A DNA stretch of 64,000 nucleotides, taken from the NCBI GenBank assembly GCA_003020965.1, contig PXRL01000008.1:1-64000 (forward strand), given 5' to 3'. The notes beneath the pieces are model-generated. The model did not search any database. It was not told the DNA's origin and saw nothing but the letters and a program-made list of their open reading frames with translations. The translations under genes were made by a program, and so were the position numbers. Origin of the DNA: Halobacteriales archaeon QS_4_69_225 (GTDB lineage: Archaea > Halobacteriota > Halobacteria > Halobacteriales > Haloarculaceae). Below are positions 1 to 10,633 of this stretch, one piece after another; position 1 is the first letter of the stretch; the number at the start of each line of letters is the position of its first letter.

Positions 1-2108
1 GGCGGCGAGGGGTTCTGGAGGTCCTCGGCCCATTCGACGATGCGCTTGTGGTGGGGCCGCGGCTCCTGGCCGGGGCGTTCGAACTTCTCGCGGACCGGCA
101 GGGCCTCTCCGAACGCCAGCGAGCGGGCGTCGACGACGCCGCTGCGCTGGCCGTCGGCGACCTCGATGTCGTCGACCCAGTGGGCGCCGTCGTGAACCAG
201 GTCGAGTCCTTCGTTGTCGAACTCGGGGACCGCCCGGTAGCGGACGCGCTGTGGGTTCGTCTCCCGCGTCGGGTCGGTCGTGAGGAACTCGACGGCGGGG
301 GTCCAGTCGTCGAAGTAGCCGAACGAGAGGTGGTCTTCGGGGAAGATGTCGTGTTCGTGCCGCCAGCCGAGCTCCCGGAGGCGCCGCTGGAACTTGACGA
401 CGAGCGGGAAGGGGACGAGTTCGTCGGCGACCGACGACCACATCCGGAGCGGGACCGTCCGGAGGTTGTCGAGGAGGACTTCGAGGTCGTAGTAGGTGTC
501 CTGGGTCCGCTCGTCGCCGACGGAACCGACGATGGGGAAGGCCCGCGAAAAGAGGTCCGGGAACTGGGAGGCGAGCTTGTAGGTGCCGATGCCGCCGTTG
601 GAGTACCCACCGATGGTCGTCCGGTCGAGGTCGACGCCGTACCGGGCGCGGACGTCCGCCATCGCCTCGAAAACGTCCAGTTCCGCCTGGTCGTGGTAGG
701 GGACGACCGGCCCCCGACCCGACGGGGTCAGGATTATGCGGCCCTCGCCGTCGCCGAGGTCCTGCAGGAAGTTCGGCGTCCAGGAGGCGTACTGGTTGCA
801 GGTGGCCGTCAGTGAATGCAGATGCACGTGGAACGGCCGCACCTCCGAGGGGTCGTAGTCGTCGGGCACGTACAGCGCGTACGGGACGATATCGTTCCGG
901 AGGACGTCGGCACCGCGGCTCTGGCCCTCGATGGGACGGATGCCCGCCCCGAGGTCGTACCGGGAGACGTACAGCCGGTTGAAAAAGCCCGTCTCGGGCA
1001 CCCGATACCGGGTCCGGTTCTCCCGGAGCGCCCCGAAGTCGATGTCGGCGTGGAACTGCGAGACGTCCCCGTCGGCGAGCGCCGTCGCCTGGGCGTGGTC
1101 CCGCCAGTGGCCGTAGCCGACGGCACGGGAGCCAGTCGTCTCCTCGACGGCCTCCTCGGCCTCGCGCTCGGCGCTCTCGGGCTTGACGTTGGGCGTCCCG
1201 AGCGGCTCCTGGTCGTTGAACCGGAAGCCGACGTTGAACACCGGCGGCGGATCCTGGCCGCGGGCACCCCCCGGCCGGTCCTCGGTGGGCTCTTCCCGAA
1301 TCTGCTTGAACGCGTGGGTCTCGTCGTCCCACAGACCGACGAGGAGGTAGTGCCGCCACGTCTCCTCGCCGGGGTCGAGGTCGACGTCGACCTCGATCTG
1401 GTTCCGGTCGAGGTCGACGGCCGCGCTCGCGCGGTCGGCGTTGCCGTCCAGTTCCGCCGTCTCGCCGGCCACCAGGACGACGTGGTCGAGACAGAGGTCG
1501 CCCAGCGAGCCGACCCCGTAACCCCACTCGTCGGTGCCGGACCGGCCGCCGCGGTCGATACCGACGGCGACGGCGGCGGCGTCGGGCACGAACATCGTGT
1601 TCAGAGCGATCCGGTAGGCGAGGCCGTCGGTGGTCGGTTGCGCGCGGAACTCCAGCAGGTCGGCGGCGTTGTGGCCGTAGGTGTCGAAGTCGGTCGGGTA
1701 GACGACGTCGCCGGTCATCGGACCGAAGGTGTGGTCGGTCGGCCGCGGGTCCGGCGGGTCGATCGTCGCGCTGGTGTTCGTCCCGTTGTCGTCGTAGACG
1801 AACGGCTGGAAGACGTACTCGCCGTCGACGTGGGCGTCGGCGCCACACACCATGAGCGGGTCGGCCCGCCACCGGCCGGCCGGGTCGAGTTTCGGGGACG
1901 TCACCGGGTCCTCGTACAGCACCTCCGGCCCCGGTCGGGGTGGGCCGGCGTCGCCGGTCCCGGCACACCCGGTGTCCCGTGGACCGCGGGCCGCGTAGGT
2001 GTCCGTCGTCGATAGCGAGAGGCCGAGCGAGCCGCCGCCGAGCAGGCCGAGCGCGGCGAGCATCGATCGACGTGTCGCGGTCGGCCGGCCGTCGTCGGGC
2101 GCGGTCAC
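1..2108 (-). CDS. Tat-exported alpha/beta hydrolase (prolyl-oligopeptidase/esterase type), 3' end cut by window
   Basis: About 702 residues are visible and the frame is still open at base 1, so the C-terminus lies outside the window. The N-terminus has a twin-arginine signal (TRRSML followed by a Leu/Gly-rich core), so the enzyme is probably secreted. Roughly the first 400 residues form an uncharacterised, probably beta-rich region. The hydrolase domain follows, with a nucleophile elbow GYSNGG (Ser about 503), a plausible acid in SVADELVPF and a plausible catalytic His in HEHDIFPEDHLSFG. This layout resembles large secreted prolyl-oligopeptidase or depolymerase-like esterases; the substrate cannot be told. 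The GTG start is the only usable start before the Tat motif; it overlaps the TGA of a 31-codon upstream frame. The long plus-strand reading frames here are mirror frames of this gene. Confidence 0.8.
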   Translation of the reverse strand, partial: MTAPDDGRPTATRRSMLAALGLLGGGSLGLSLSTTDTYAARGPRDTGCAGTGDAGPPRPGPEVLYEDPVTSPKLDPAGRWRADPLMVCGADAHVDGEYVFQPFVYDDNGTNTSATIDPPDPRPTDHTFGPMTGDVVYPTDFDTYGHNAADLLEFRAQPTTDGLAYRIALNTMFVPDAAAVAVGIDRGGRSGTDEWGYGVGSLGDLCLDHVVLVAGETAELDGNADRASAAVDLDRNQIEVDVDLDPGEETWRHYLLVGLWDDETHAFKQIREEPTEDRPGGARGQDPPPVFNVGFRFNDQEPLGTPNVKPESAEREAEEAVEETTGSRAVGYGHWRDHAQATALADGDVSQFHADIDFGALRENRTRYRVPETGFFNRLYVSRYDLGAGIRPIEGQSRGADVLRNDIVPYALYVPDDYDPSEVRPFHVHLHSLTATCNQYASWTPNFLQDLGDGEGRIILTPSGRGPVVPYHDQAELDVFEAMADVRARYGVDLDRTTIGGYSNGGIGTYKLASQFPDLFSRAFPIVGSVGDERTQDTYYDLEVLLDNLRTVPLRMWSSVADELVPFPLVVKFQRRLRELGWRHEHDIFPEDHLSFGYFDDWTPAVEFLTTDPTRETNPQRVRYRAVPEFDNEGLDLVHDGAHWVDDIEVADGQRSGVVDARSLAFGEALPVREKFERPGQEPRPHHKRIVEWAEDLQNPSP

Positions 2109-2200
2109 GGCCGCACCCCGCCGGGGCGGTGTTCGTCGTGGTTCGTCGGCGCTCGGTCGCCGGCGGCGCCGACGAGACGGACCGGACGTCGAAGTGACAT
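2105..2200 (-). other. Possible 31-aa upstream ORF coupled to the hydrolase
   Basis: An ATG at 2200 opens a 31-codon Arg-rich frame whose TGA overlaps the GTG start of the hydrolase (GTGA). A TATA-like box (ttatat on this strand, 2229-2234) lies about 30 bp before this ATG, so a leaderless transcript would begin with this ORF, not with the hydrolase GTG. It may be a coupling ORF, or the true N-terminus shifted by one indel. No similarity recognised. Confidence 0.3.
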
Positions 2201-2228
2201 GACACGTCGGTCTGCGGCCCACCTGCAC

Positions 2229-2234
2229 ATATAA
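2229..2234 (-). promoter_or_regulatory. TATA-like box for the hydrolase transcript
   Basis: The hexamer ttatat on the minus strand lies 29-34 bp upstream of the ATG at 2200, the normal haloarchaeal TATA distance for a transcript starting at that ATG. It is about 120 bp from the hydrolase GTG. Confidence 0.45.
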
Positions 2235-2337
2235 CCCGACGTGAACATGTGAACCCGAACCCGAACCGTAGCGGCGTTTTCGCTTCAAATTACCGGCAAT
2301 ACGCCGCGGTTTAAATAGGGTGCGCGGCCGGCGTCCC

Positions 2338-3047
2338 TCAGGTCTCGCCCGTCCCGACGGAGAGGTACTCCTCGAGGAGGTCCTCGCGGTCGCGGAGCTC
2401 CTCGACGGAGCCGTTCCAGACGTTCGACCCCGTATCGATGATGTAGGCCCGCTCGCCCAGATCGAGGGCGAACTCCACGTTCTGTTCGGTCATCAGGACG
2501 GTGACGTCCCGCGCGACGACGTCGCCGAGCACTTCCCGGAGGTCGTCGACGATGACCGGCGCCAGGCCCTCGGTCGGTTCGTCGAGCAACAGCAGGTCGG
2601 GGTTCTGGACGAGCGCCCGCGCCACCGACAGCATCTGCTGTTCGCCGCCGGAGAGGTTCCGCCCGAGGTTCCCCCGGAGATCGTCCAGCACCGGGAACAG
2701 CTCGAAGGTCTCCTCGACGTCCCGGGGGTCGGCGGCGAGTTCGTGGGCCAGCTGTACGTTCTCCAGCACGGTCAGCGTCGGGAACACCCGCCGCTCCTCG
2801 GGGACGAGCTTGACGCCACGTCTGCTGATCCTCTCGACGGCCGTGTCGGTGATCTCCTCGCCGCGGTAGGCGATGTGGCCCTCCCGGCGCGGCACCGTCC
2901 CGGTGATCGCCCGTAGCGTCGTCGTCTTGCCGGCGCCGTTGCGGCCCAGAAGGGTGACGACGTCGTTTTCCTCGACGTCCATCGCCAGGTCGAAGAGGAT
3001 GTGGCTGTTGCCGTAGTAGGCGTTCACGTCCCGCAGTTCGAGCACCG

Positions 3048-3051
<4 letters not shown>
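2338..3051 (-). CDS. livF: Branched-chain amino acid/amide ABC transporter ATP-binding protein LivF
   Basis: A 237-residue cytoplasmic ATPase that powers HAAT-family uptake with LivG. Visible motifs: Walker A GRNGAGKTTT near the N-terminus, Q-loop region PEERRVFPTLTVLEN, ABC signature LSGGEQQ, Walker B DLLLLDEPTEGLAP, and the switch region VLMTEQN. PEERRVFP and DEPTEGLAP are typical of LivF as opposed to LivG. The GTG start overlaps the TGA of livG, so the two are translationally coupled; an in-frame extension upstream would only re-read livG. It is the last gene of the leftward livHGF operon. Confidence 0.93.
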
Positions 3052-3862
<811 letters not shown>

Positions 3863-3866
<4 letters not shown>

Positions 3867-4747
3867 ACCTCGGCCCCCCCGAAGAGACCGGTCGGTCGCA
3901 ACACGAGCACGACGATCATCGCCAAGAACGGGAAGAACTCGCCCGCACCGGCGATGACCTCGCTGCCGACGGCGGTGAGGATTCCGATGAGGATCGCGCC
4001 GACGAACGCGCCGACGAAGGAGCCGAGACCGCCGATGACGACGACGACGAACGCGTCGATGATGATCGAATTGCCGAGGTTCGACGAGATGGACTCCGCC
4101 GGCGCCGCCAGGGCGCCGCCGAGACCCGCCAGCGCCGCCCCCACGACGAAGACGCCCGTGTACAACCGGGGCACGTTGACGCCGAGCAGTCGCGCCATCT
4201 CCCGGTCGCTGGAGGTCGACCGGACGATCCGACCGACGTTCGTGTACCGGAGCACCGCCAGCAGCCCCGCCAGCACGAGCACCGCCATCACGATGACGAA
4301 CCCCCGGTAGGTCGGAACCGACAGCCCCGCTCCGAGCGGGACGGTACCGGTGAGCACCTCGGGAGGGGTGAGGCTCTTCCCACCGGACCCGAAGACGAAC
4401 CGAACGACGTCTTCGATTATCAGCACGAACGCGAACGTCAGCAACAACTGATCGAGTATCTCCTCGTCGCGGCCGTACAGCCGCCGGATGAAGACGCTCT
4501 CGAGTGCCCCGCCGACGACGGCGACGACGACGACCGCGGCGACGACCCCGAGCACGAAGCTCCCGACTACGCTCTCGACGACCACGATGGCCACGTAGGC
4601 GCCGATCATGTAGAGAACGCCGTGTGCGAAGTTGAGGACGTCCAACACGCCGAAGATGAGACTGAGGCCGGCGGCAACCAGGAACAGCCGACTCCCGATG
4701 CCGATGCCCGTGATGATCTGCTCGAACACCAGCGAATGGGTCGACAT
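3863..4747 (-). CDS. livH: Branched-chain amino acid/amide ABC transporter permease LivH
   Basis: About 294 residues with roughly eight hydrophobic helices; membrane permease of the HAAT transporter. Family signatures include GVLDVLNFAHGVLYMIGAYVA near the N-terminus and the loop GRIVRSTSSDREMARLLGVN, where the cytoplasmic helices contact the ATPases. I chose ATG 4747 because a TATA-like box (ttaatt, 4771-4776 on this strand) then lies 24-29 bp upstream, fitting a leaderless start; an in-frame ATG at 4759 would add four residues. First gene of livHGF, divergent from the binding-protein gene. Confidence 0.92.
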
Positions 4748-4770
4748 AACGTGCACCATTGTCAGATATC

Positions 4771-4776
4771 AATTAA
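4771..4776 (-). promoter_or_regulatory. TATA-like box for livHGF
   Basis: ttaatt on the minus strand, 24-29 bp before the ATG at 4747, in an AT-rich stretch. With the box at 4873-4880 it defines a divergent promoter region of about 160 bp between the two arms of the transporter. Confidence 0.5.
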
Positions 4777-4872
4777 GCTTTTCGCAGACGTGCCTCGAAG
4801 CTCCTGTGGTTGCTCCTTTCGAGGCCCACGAACGATATAAGTATTACAACATGTCCGACAGCAAACCTGCAC

Positions 4873-4880
4873 AATTATAA
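4873..4880 (+). promoter_or_regulatory. TATA-like box for the binding-protein/livM transcript
   Basis: aattataa lies 29-36 bp upstream of the ATG at 4909 in an AT-rich patch, consistent with a leaderless or nearly leaderless transcript. A second AT-rich stretch (gatataagtatt) lies at about 4833-4844. Confidence 0.55.
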
Positions 4881-4908
4881 GTCCGATGCGATTATCTACC
4901 GAGAACCT

Positions 4909-6279
4909 ATGCCAGACGACCACACGGACGGGTCAGACACGAGGTCGAGCACGGGGGCGAGCGGACGGCCGATGGTCGATCGCCGGCGGTTCCTGGCGGC
5001 CGCGGGGGCCGGCGCGACGGCCGGAGTCGCCGGCTGTCTGGGAGGTAATGGTGGGGGCGACGGTGGCGACGACGGGACGATCACCCTCGGGGCCGTTTAC
5101 CTGCTGTCGGGCGTCGGCGAACAGCTCGGTGCCTCCTCGCGCGCGGCCGTCGAGGTCGCCGTCGAGGAGATCAACGAAAACGGCGGCATCATGGGCAGGG
5201 AGGTCGAGACCTTCTTCCGGGACCACGGCAGCGACCCACAGAGCCAGATTCGGAGCCTCGTCCAGGAGGAAGGCGCGGACGTGATGGTGGGACTGACCTC
5301 CTCCGGCGTGACGCTCAACTCCGGTGAGGTCATCAGACAGCTCGGGGTACCGTTCACGCTGACCGACATCGGGACCCCGTTCATCACCGAGTCCGACACC
5401 GACACCTACGGCGACTACTACCAGGGGAACGGAACGGCGGCGGCCGTGCCGAACCTCTTCCGGACGAACGCCAACACGTCGATCAACTGCTATGCGATCG
5501 CGAAGTGGGTCGACGACAACTACGGGTCGGCCAGGATCGCCAACATGGGACCGGACTACGCCTACGGCCAGCAGTGCTGGGACTACTTCAAGGCGTACTC
5601 CGACGGCCTCGGCGTCGACCACGAGTACGTCGCCTCGGCGTTTCCCGAACTCGGAGCGAACGACATGACGCCGCAGATAAACCAGGTACTCGACACCGAC
5701 CCGGACCTCCTGTTTACGAGCTTCTGGGGCAACGACGTGGTCACCTTCGTCGGGCAGGCGAACGAGCAGAACCTCTTCGAGCAGGTCGACGACGTCTTCG
5801 ACACCATCGGGTCCGACCCCAGCAGCTTCGAGGCGCTCGGCGACAGCATGCCCGAGGGGCTCCACTACTCCGGGTGGTACTGGGGGTCGGCCTTCGACAA
5901 CGAGGAAAACGAGGCGTTTCTGGACTCCTACGAGAGCACCTACGAGGGGACCGGCGTCAACCCGTACCCCTCCTTCACCGGCGGCAGCTCCTACGCCGCC
6001 CCCTACGTCTACAAGCAGGCCATCGAGGCCGCGGGCGGCACCGACCCCGACGATATCGTCGCGGAGATGGAGGGCCTGGAGTTCACCGGGCCGCGGGGCA
6101 CGTGGACGCTCGACCCCGACAGCCACCAGGCGACCGCGCCGACGGTCATCGGGGAGACCTCCCTCGACGCCGACGTCCCGTACGACGGCGTCGGGCTGGT
6201 GAACGCCGAAACGTACTCGCTCGACCGGAGCGCGGCCGAGGACCTGCTCTCGGACAGCGACCTCCCGCCGGGCGTCTGA
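4909..6279 (+). CDS. livJ: HAAT-family ABC transporter substrate-binding lipoprotein (LivJ-like)
   Basis: 456 residues. Tat signal VDRRRFLAAAGAGATAG followed directly by the lipobox VAGC, so it should be exported folded and lipid-anchored outside the membrane. After a Gly/Asp linker comes a two-lobe type I periplasmic-binding fold: ITLGAVYLLSGVGEQLG, then EINENGGIMGREVE and the SSGVTLNSGEV segment. It captures the substrate for LivHM; branched-chain amino acids, other amino acids, amides or urea are all possible. ATG 4909 was chosen because of the TATA box; ATG 4972 would still retain the Arg pair. Divergent from livHGF and 6 bp from livM. Confidence 0.92.
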   Translation: MPDDHTDGSDTRSSTGASGRPMVDRRRFLAAAGAGATAGVAGCLGGNGGGDGGDDGTITLGAVYLLSGVGEQLGASSRAAVEVAVEEINENGGIMGREVETFFRDHGSDPQSQIRSLVQEEGADVMVGLTSSGVTLNSGEVIRQLGVPFTLTDIGTPFITESDTDTYGDYYQGNGTAAAVPNLFRTNANTSINCYAIAKWVDDNYGSARIANMGPDYAYGQQCWDYFKAYSDGLGVDHEYVASAFPELGANDMTPQINQVLDTDPDLLFTSFWGNDVVTFVGQANEQNLFEQVDDVFDTIGSDPSSFEALGDSMPEGLHYSGWYWGSAFDNEENEAFLDSYESTYEGTGVNPYPSFTGGSSYAAPYVYKQAIEAAGGTDPDDIVAEMEGLEFTGPRGTWTLDPDSHQATAPTVIGETSLDADVPYDGVGLVNAETYSLDRSAAEDLLSDSDLPPGV

Positions 6280-6285
6280 GTACCC

Positions 6286-7566
6286 ATGAGCCTCAGGAAC
6301 CGCACCCGGCTGTTGACCGAGGAGCTCCGGACCGCCGTCCGACTGCTGCTCGAAGGGGCGCCGGTCATGGTGTTGCCGGTAGTGACGGCGCTACTGCTGG
6401 CCATGCCGGTCGTGCTGCCCGGGTTTCACGTGTCGCTGCTGGCCCGGACGCTGCTGTTCGCCGTCTTCGCCGCCGCTTTCAACCTGTTGTACGGCTACAC
6501 GGGACTGCTGTCGTTCGGTCACGCGATGTTCGTCGCGGCCGCAGGGTACTCTGCGGCGAAAGTGTTCAACGTCGTCGGACCGATGCTGCCGTTCGGTGGT
6601 GTCACGCCGCTCGTGACGCTGCTGCTCGCGATCGTCGTCGGCGTCGCCGTGGCGGGGATATTCGCCGTCCTCATCGGCTATCTCGCCGTCCAGCTCGAGG
6701 AGATCTACTTCGCGCTGATTACGCTCTCGTTCAGTATGGCCATTTACACCCTGGCGAACCAGGACATCCCCGGGCAGGTTCTGGCGGCGGTCGGCTTCGG
6801 TGATGGGGGGTTCACCAACGGGTCGGACGGATTGGCCTTCTTTATCGGCAAGGTGAACCTGTTCGGGTTCGAGTTCCGGCTCGTCGACCTCACGAACCCG
6901 GTGGCGTTCTACGTGCTGACCGTGTTCGTGTTCGTTTTCGCGGTCTACGGGCTGTGGCGGGTCGTCAACTCGCCGTTCGGGATGGTCTGCAAGGCCATCC
7001 GCGAGAACCCGGAGCGCGCGAAGGCGGTCGGCGTCGACGTGACCTACCACCGGTGGATGACGTTCGTCATCTCGGGGCTGTTCTCCGGGCTCGCCGGCGC
7101 GATGCTCGTGATCTCGGGCGGGGGGGTCGACCCACAGAAACACGTCTACTGGACGGCGTCGGCCGAACCGGTCGTGATGAGCGTCATCGGGGGGCCGCTG
7201 TCGTTCGTCGGCCCCATCGTCGGCGCGTTCACCTACGAGTACGTCCGCTGGGGTATCAGCCGGGTTCCGCTGCTCGAGGAGTACTGGCAGTTCTCCTTCG
7301 GCATGCTCATCCTGGTCGTCGTGCTGTTCTTCGAAAACGGCGTGGCGGGCGGGCTCGAGGCCGGGTACGCCCGCCTGCGCGCCTGGCTGCCGGTCGCCGC
7401 CAAGCGGTATCGCGCGGACGGCTGGCGAGGTGTTCTGGCGTTCGTCGGCGAGACGGTCGCCGGCTGGCTCGCCGCGGCCCGCGAGACGATCCAGGCGTAC
7501 GCCGCCCGCGTCCGCGACGGCGTCCGCGGCTATCTCGTCCGCGTCCGCGAACTCGTCGGCGGCTGA
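6286..7566 (+). CDS. livM: Branched-chain amino acid/amide ABC transporter permease LivM
   Basis: 426 residues, second permease subunit. Family motifs: LLYGYTGLLSFGHAMFVAAA in the early helices and CKAIRENPERAKAVGVDVTY in the ATPase-contact loop. About ten hydrophobic segments. It starts 6 bp after the binding-protein gene, so both are probably on one mRNA. The last 80 or so residues, after the final helix, form an unusual cytoplasmic tail of alternating Arg/Ala/Val/Tyr residues (for example YAARVRDGVRGYLVRVREL) that looks amphipathic and is longer than normal for LivM. Confidence 0.92.
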   Translation: MSLRNRTRLLTEELRTAVRLLLEGAPVMVLPVVTALLLAMPVVLPGFHVSLLARTLLFAVFAAAFNLLYGYTGLLSFGHAMFVAAAGYSAAKVFNVVGPMLPFGGVTPLVTLLLAIVVGVAVAGIFAVLIGYLAVQLEEIYFALITLSFSMAIYTLANQDIPGQVLAAVGFGDGGFTNGSDGLAFFIGKVNLFGFEFRLVDLTNPVAFYVLTVFVFVFAVYGLWRVVNSPFGMVCKAIRENPERAKAVGVDVTYHRWMTFVISGLFSGLAGAMLVISGGGVDPQKHVYWTASAEPVVMSVIGGPLSFVGPIVGAFTYEYVRWGISRVPLLEEYWQFSFGMLILVVVLFFENGVAGGLEAGYARLRAWLPVAAKRYRADGWRGVLAFVGETVAGWLAAARETIQAYAARVRDGVRGYLVRVRELVGG

Positions 7567-7631
7567 CCGCCGGGGTCTCGTCCTCGGCCGCGGAGGCGAA
7601 CGGTTTAGCGGCCTGCGGCCGTCCCGTCCGT

Positions 7632-8423
7632 GTGGCCAGCGCTCGACTCGGCACGCTACTGCTCGTTGCGCTCGTGACGGCGGCGGGCTGTAGCGGCCCG
7701 CTCGCGGGACCCGACCGGGGGGATACCGGGACGCTGACCCCCGCCCCGGTCCCCGAGGACCCCGACCCGGACCCGGACCCGGATCCGACCCCCGCAACCG
7801 GGGAACTCGCGCCCGGGCTCGACGCCGACGGCATCGCCGACGCCACACGCCTCGTCGAGGCACACACGGCGGCGCTGGCCGGCACCTCCTACACCGCCCG
7901 GCTCTCGACGACGCGTGCCGCCCCGAATGGGACCGAACGCGAGCGGTACGACCGGGTCGTCCGGGTCGAGTCCCGGGACCGGTTCCGGTACGTACTCACC
8001 TCCGAGACCGCCGACCTCGAGCAGCGGACCGACCGGTGGCGGGACGGTGACCGGGCGTACGAGGCGGTGACCGAAAACGGCACGACGACGTACCGATCGC
8101 TGGACTCGCCGTCGGCTCCGACGCTGTTGAGCGGGAGTGGCGTCGTCCGGCCGTTCCGAGTGCTGTCGTCGCGGGTCACGGAGACGCGGACCACGAACGG
8201 GACGACCGTGCACCGGGTGGTCGGCGGTCCCAACGACCTGCCGCCGCTGGTCGACGTCAGCTTCGTCGCGGTCGTCACCGAACGCGGACTCGTACGATCG
8301 TACCGCGTCTCCTACGGCGTCGACCGGCGGGACCGACGGCGGACGGTGACCGTCGAGGCGAGCTTCACGGCGGTCGGGGAGACGACCGTCGAGCGGCCGC
8401 CGTGGTACGGCGAGGCGACGTGA
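7632..8423 (+). CDS. Haloarchaeal lipoprotein, DUF7537-like
   Basis: 263 residues from a GTG start. A short Sec-type signal ends in the lipobox VTAAGC; a Pro/Asp linker (repeated DPDP) follows, then a beta-rich domain beginning GELAPGLDADGIADATRLVE and including GTSYTARLSTTRAAPNGTER. This layout recalls haloarchaeal DUF7537 lipoproteins, which resemble the LolA/LppX fold and may carry a hydrophobic ligand; the assignment is from memory. Upstream of GTG 7632 the frame merely re-reads livM. A weak TATA (ggtttagc) lies about 25-30 bp before the GTG. It precedes moxR in the same orientation. Confidence 0.65.
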   Translation: MASARLGTLLLVALVTAAGCSGPLAGPDRGDTGTLTPAPVPEDPDPDPDPDPTPATGELAPGLDADGIADATRLVEAHTAALAGTSYTARLSTTRAAPNGTERERYDRVVRVESRDRFRYVLTSETADLEQRTDRWRDGDRAYEAVTENGTTTYRSLDSPSAPTLLSGSGVVRPFRVLSSRVTETRTTNGTTVHRVVGGPNDLPPLVDVSFVAVVTERGLVRSYRVSYGVDRRDRRRTVTVEASFTAVGETTVERPPWYGEAT

Positions 8424-8464
8424 CTACCGGTGGCAAGTTCGACGTGACTACCGGTGGCGGGTCC
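8417..8464 (+). repeat. 24-bp tandem duplication before moxR
   Basis: The 18-mer gacgtgactaccggtggc occurs at 8417-8434 and again at 8441-8458, giving two adjacent 24-bp units. The first spans the stop codon of the lipoprotein gene; the second ends about 45 bp before the moxR ATG. It could be replication slippage or a duplicated operator next to the moxR promoter. Confidence 0.7.
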
Positions 8465-8502
8465 ACGGACGGATTCAAATGCGTCGGTCCCGTCGTCCGT
8501 GT

Positions 8503-9465
<963 letters not shown>

Positions 9466-9517
9466 CGGCCGACGACCGACGACCGGCGATCGAGACGGAC
9501 GATCGACGACCGGCACG

Positions 9518-10633
9518 TCACCGGAGTGCCGCCAGCAGCAGCAGCGTCCCGACGGCCGCGGCGGCGGCGGCGACGACGGTCGCCGGCGTCCCGGACGCCG
9601 GAAGCGTTCGGACCAGCCCCGCGGCCGTGACCGCCGCGACGACCGCGACGGCGGCGAGCGCGACCGCGCCGCCGACGTGGACGAACTCGCCGCGCCGGGA
9701 GGCCCCGCCCCGGCCGACCTCCCGGCCGAGCGTCGCGGCGAACTCCCCGAGGTCCCACGCGAGCAGGGCGGCGGCGACGCCGACCAGCACGACGACCCCG
9801 GTACCGGCGATTCCGCCGGCGACGGCCGCGAGGAACGTGCCGGCGGCGACGAGCTGGAGCCCCGCGACCCGCCCGAGGAGACCCGTATCGGCCGCCAGCC
9901 GGACCGCCAGCAGGAACCCCGCCGCCAGCGCCGGCGCCGCGACGACGACGCCGGCGACGGCACCGAGCGGGCCCGTGACGGCGAGCGCGTCGACCAGCGC
10001 CCGCCGCCGGGTCTCGTCCGCGGCGGCCTCGACGGCGACGGTCGCGAGCCGGCCGTCGACGACCGCCAGCGGGACGACGAGGCCGGCCCCGGCGACGAGG
10101 GCCGGACCGTCGAGCGCCGGCCGGTCGGCGACGACTAACCCGGCGGCGACGACGGCCACGGGTACGGCCGCCGCCAGCCCGCCCGCGGCGACCACCCCGG
10201 CGGCGGCCGGAGCGGCCGCGACGGTCGCCCCGGCGACGGCCGCCCGCCCGGTGGCCGCCGGGGGGAGGTGCCAGACGGTCGCGGCGGCGCCGAACCCGAC
10301 GAGGCCGCCGGCCAGGAGCAGCAAAAACGGCGCGGCCGGCAGGAACGGCACCGGCAGGGTCGGCGGCCACGGGACGCGGGCGAGCGTGACGGCCGCGACG
10401 CCGGCGACGCCGAGCCCGCCGCCGAGGGCCGCCAGCATCCCTGCGAGAGCCGTCTCGGCGTCCGTGGCGGCCCGCGTCGCGCCGGCCAGCGCGAGGCCGG
10501 CGGCCAACCCGACGGCGGTGACGGCGGTCTCGCCGGTCGCGGCCCCGAGCCCCAGCGTCGCGACGACCCCGACGGCGACGCTGCCGGCGGCCGTCGTCCG
10601 GGCGGGTCGGCCGGCCGCCGGCGCGGTGCTCAC
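9518..10633 (-). CDS. Multi-pass membrane protein of the MoxR/DUF58 locus (DUF7519-like)
   Basis: 371 residues, extremely rich in Ala, Val, Gly and Leu, with about ten predicted membrane segments and no catalytic motif. The GTG start overlaps the TGA of the DUF58 gene by 4 bp, so it is the last gene of the operon. Membrane proteins at this position in haloarchaeal MoxR-DUF58-transglutaminase clusters are, as I recall, classed DUF7519. It probably forms part of the envelope complex with the other three products; no function is known. It converges on moxR with a 52-bp gap. Confidence 0.75.
   Translation of the reverse strand: MSTAPAAGRPARTTAAGSVAVGVVATLGLGAATGETAVTAVGLAAGLALAGATRAATDAETALAGMLAALGGGLGVAGVAAVTLARVPWPPTLPVPFLPAAPFLLLLAGGLVGFGAAATVWHLPPAATGRAAVAGATVAAAPAAAGVVAAGGLAAAVPVAVVAAGLVVADRPALDGPALVAGAGLVVPLAVVDGRLATVAVEAAADETRRRALVDALAVTGPLGAVAGVVVAAPALAAGFLLAVRLAADTGLLGRVAGLQLVAAGTFLAAVAGGIAGTGVVVLVGVAAALLAWDLGEFAATLGREVGRGGASRRGEFVHVGGAVALAAVAVVAAVTAAGLVRTLPASGTPATVVAAAAAAVGTLLLLAALR

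Noticed and set aside
48-2015. Long plus-strand open frames (255 and 399 codons)
   Set aside because: They are mirror frames of the hydrolase on the minus strand, which carries a Tat signal and GYSNGG motif; the plus-strand products are low-complexity Val/Asp/Arg sequences.
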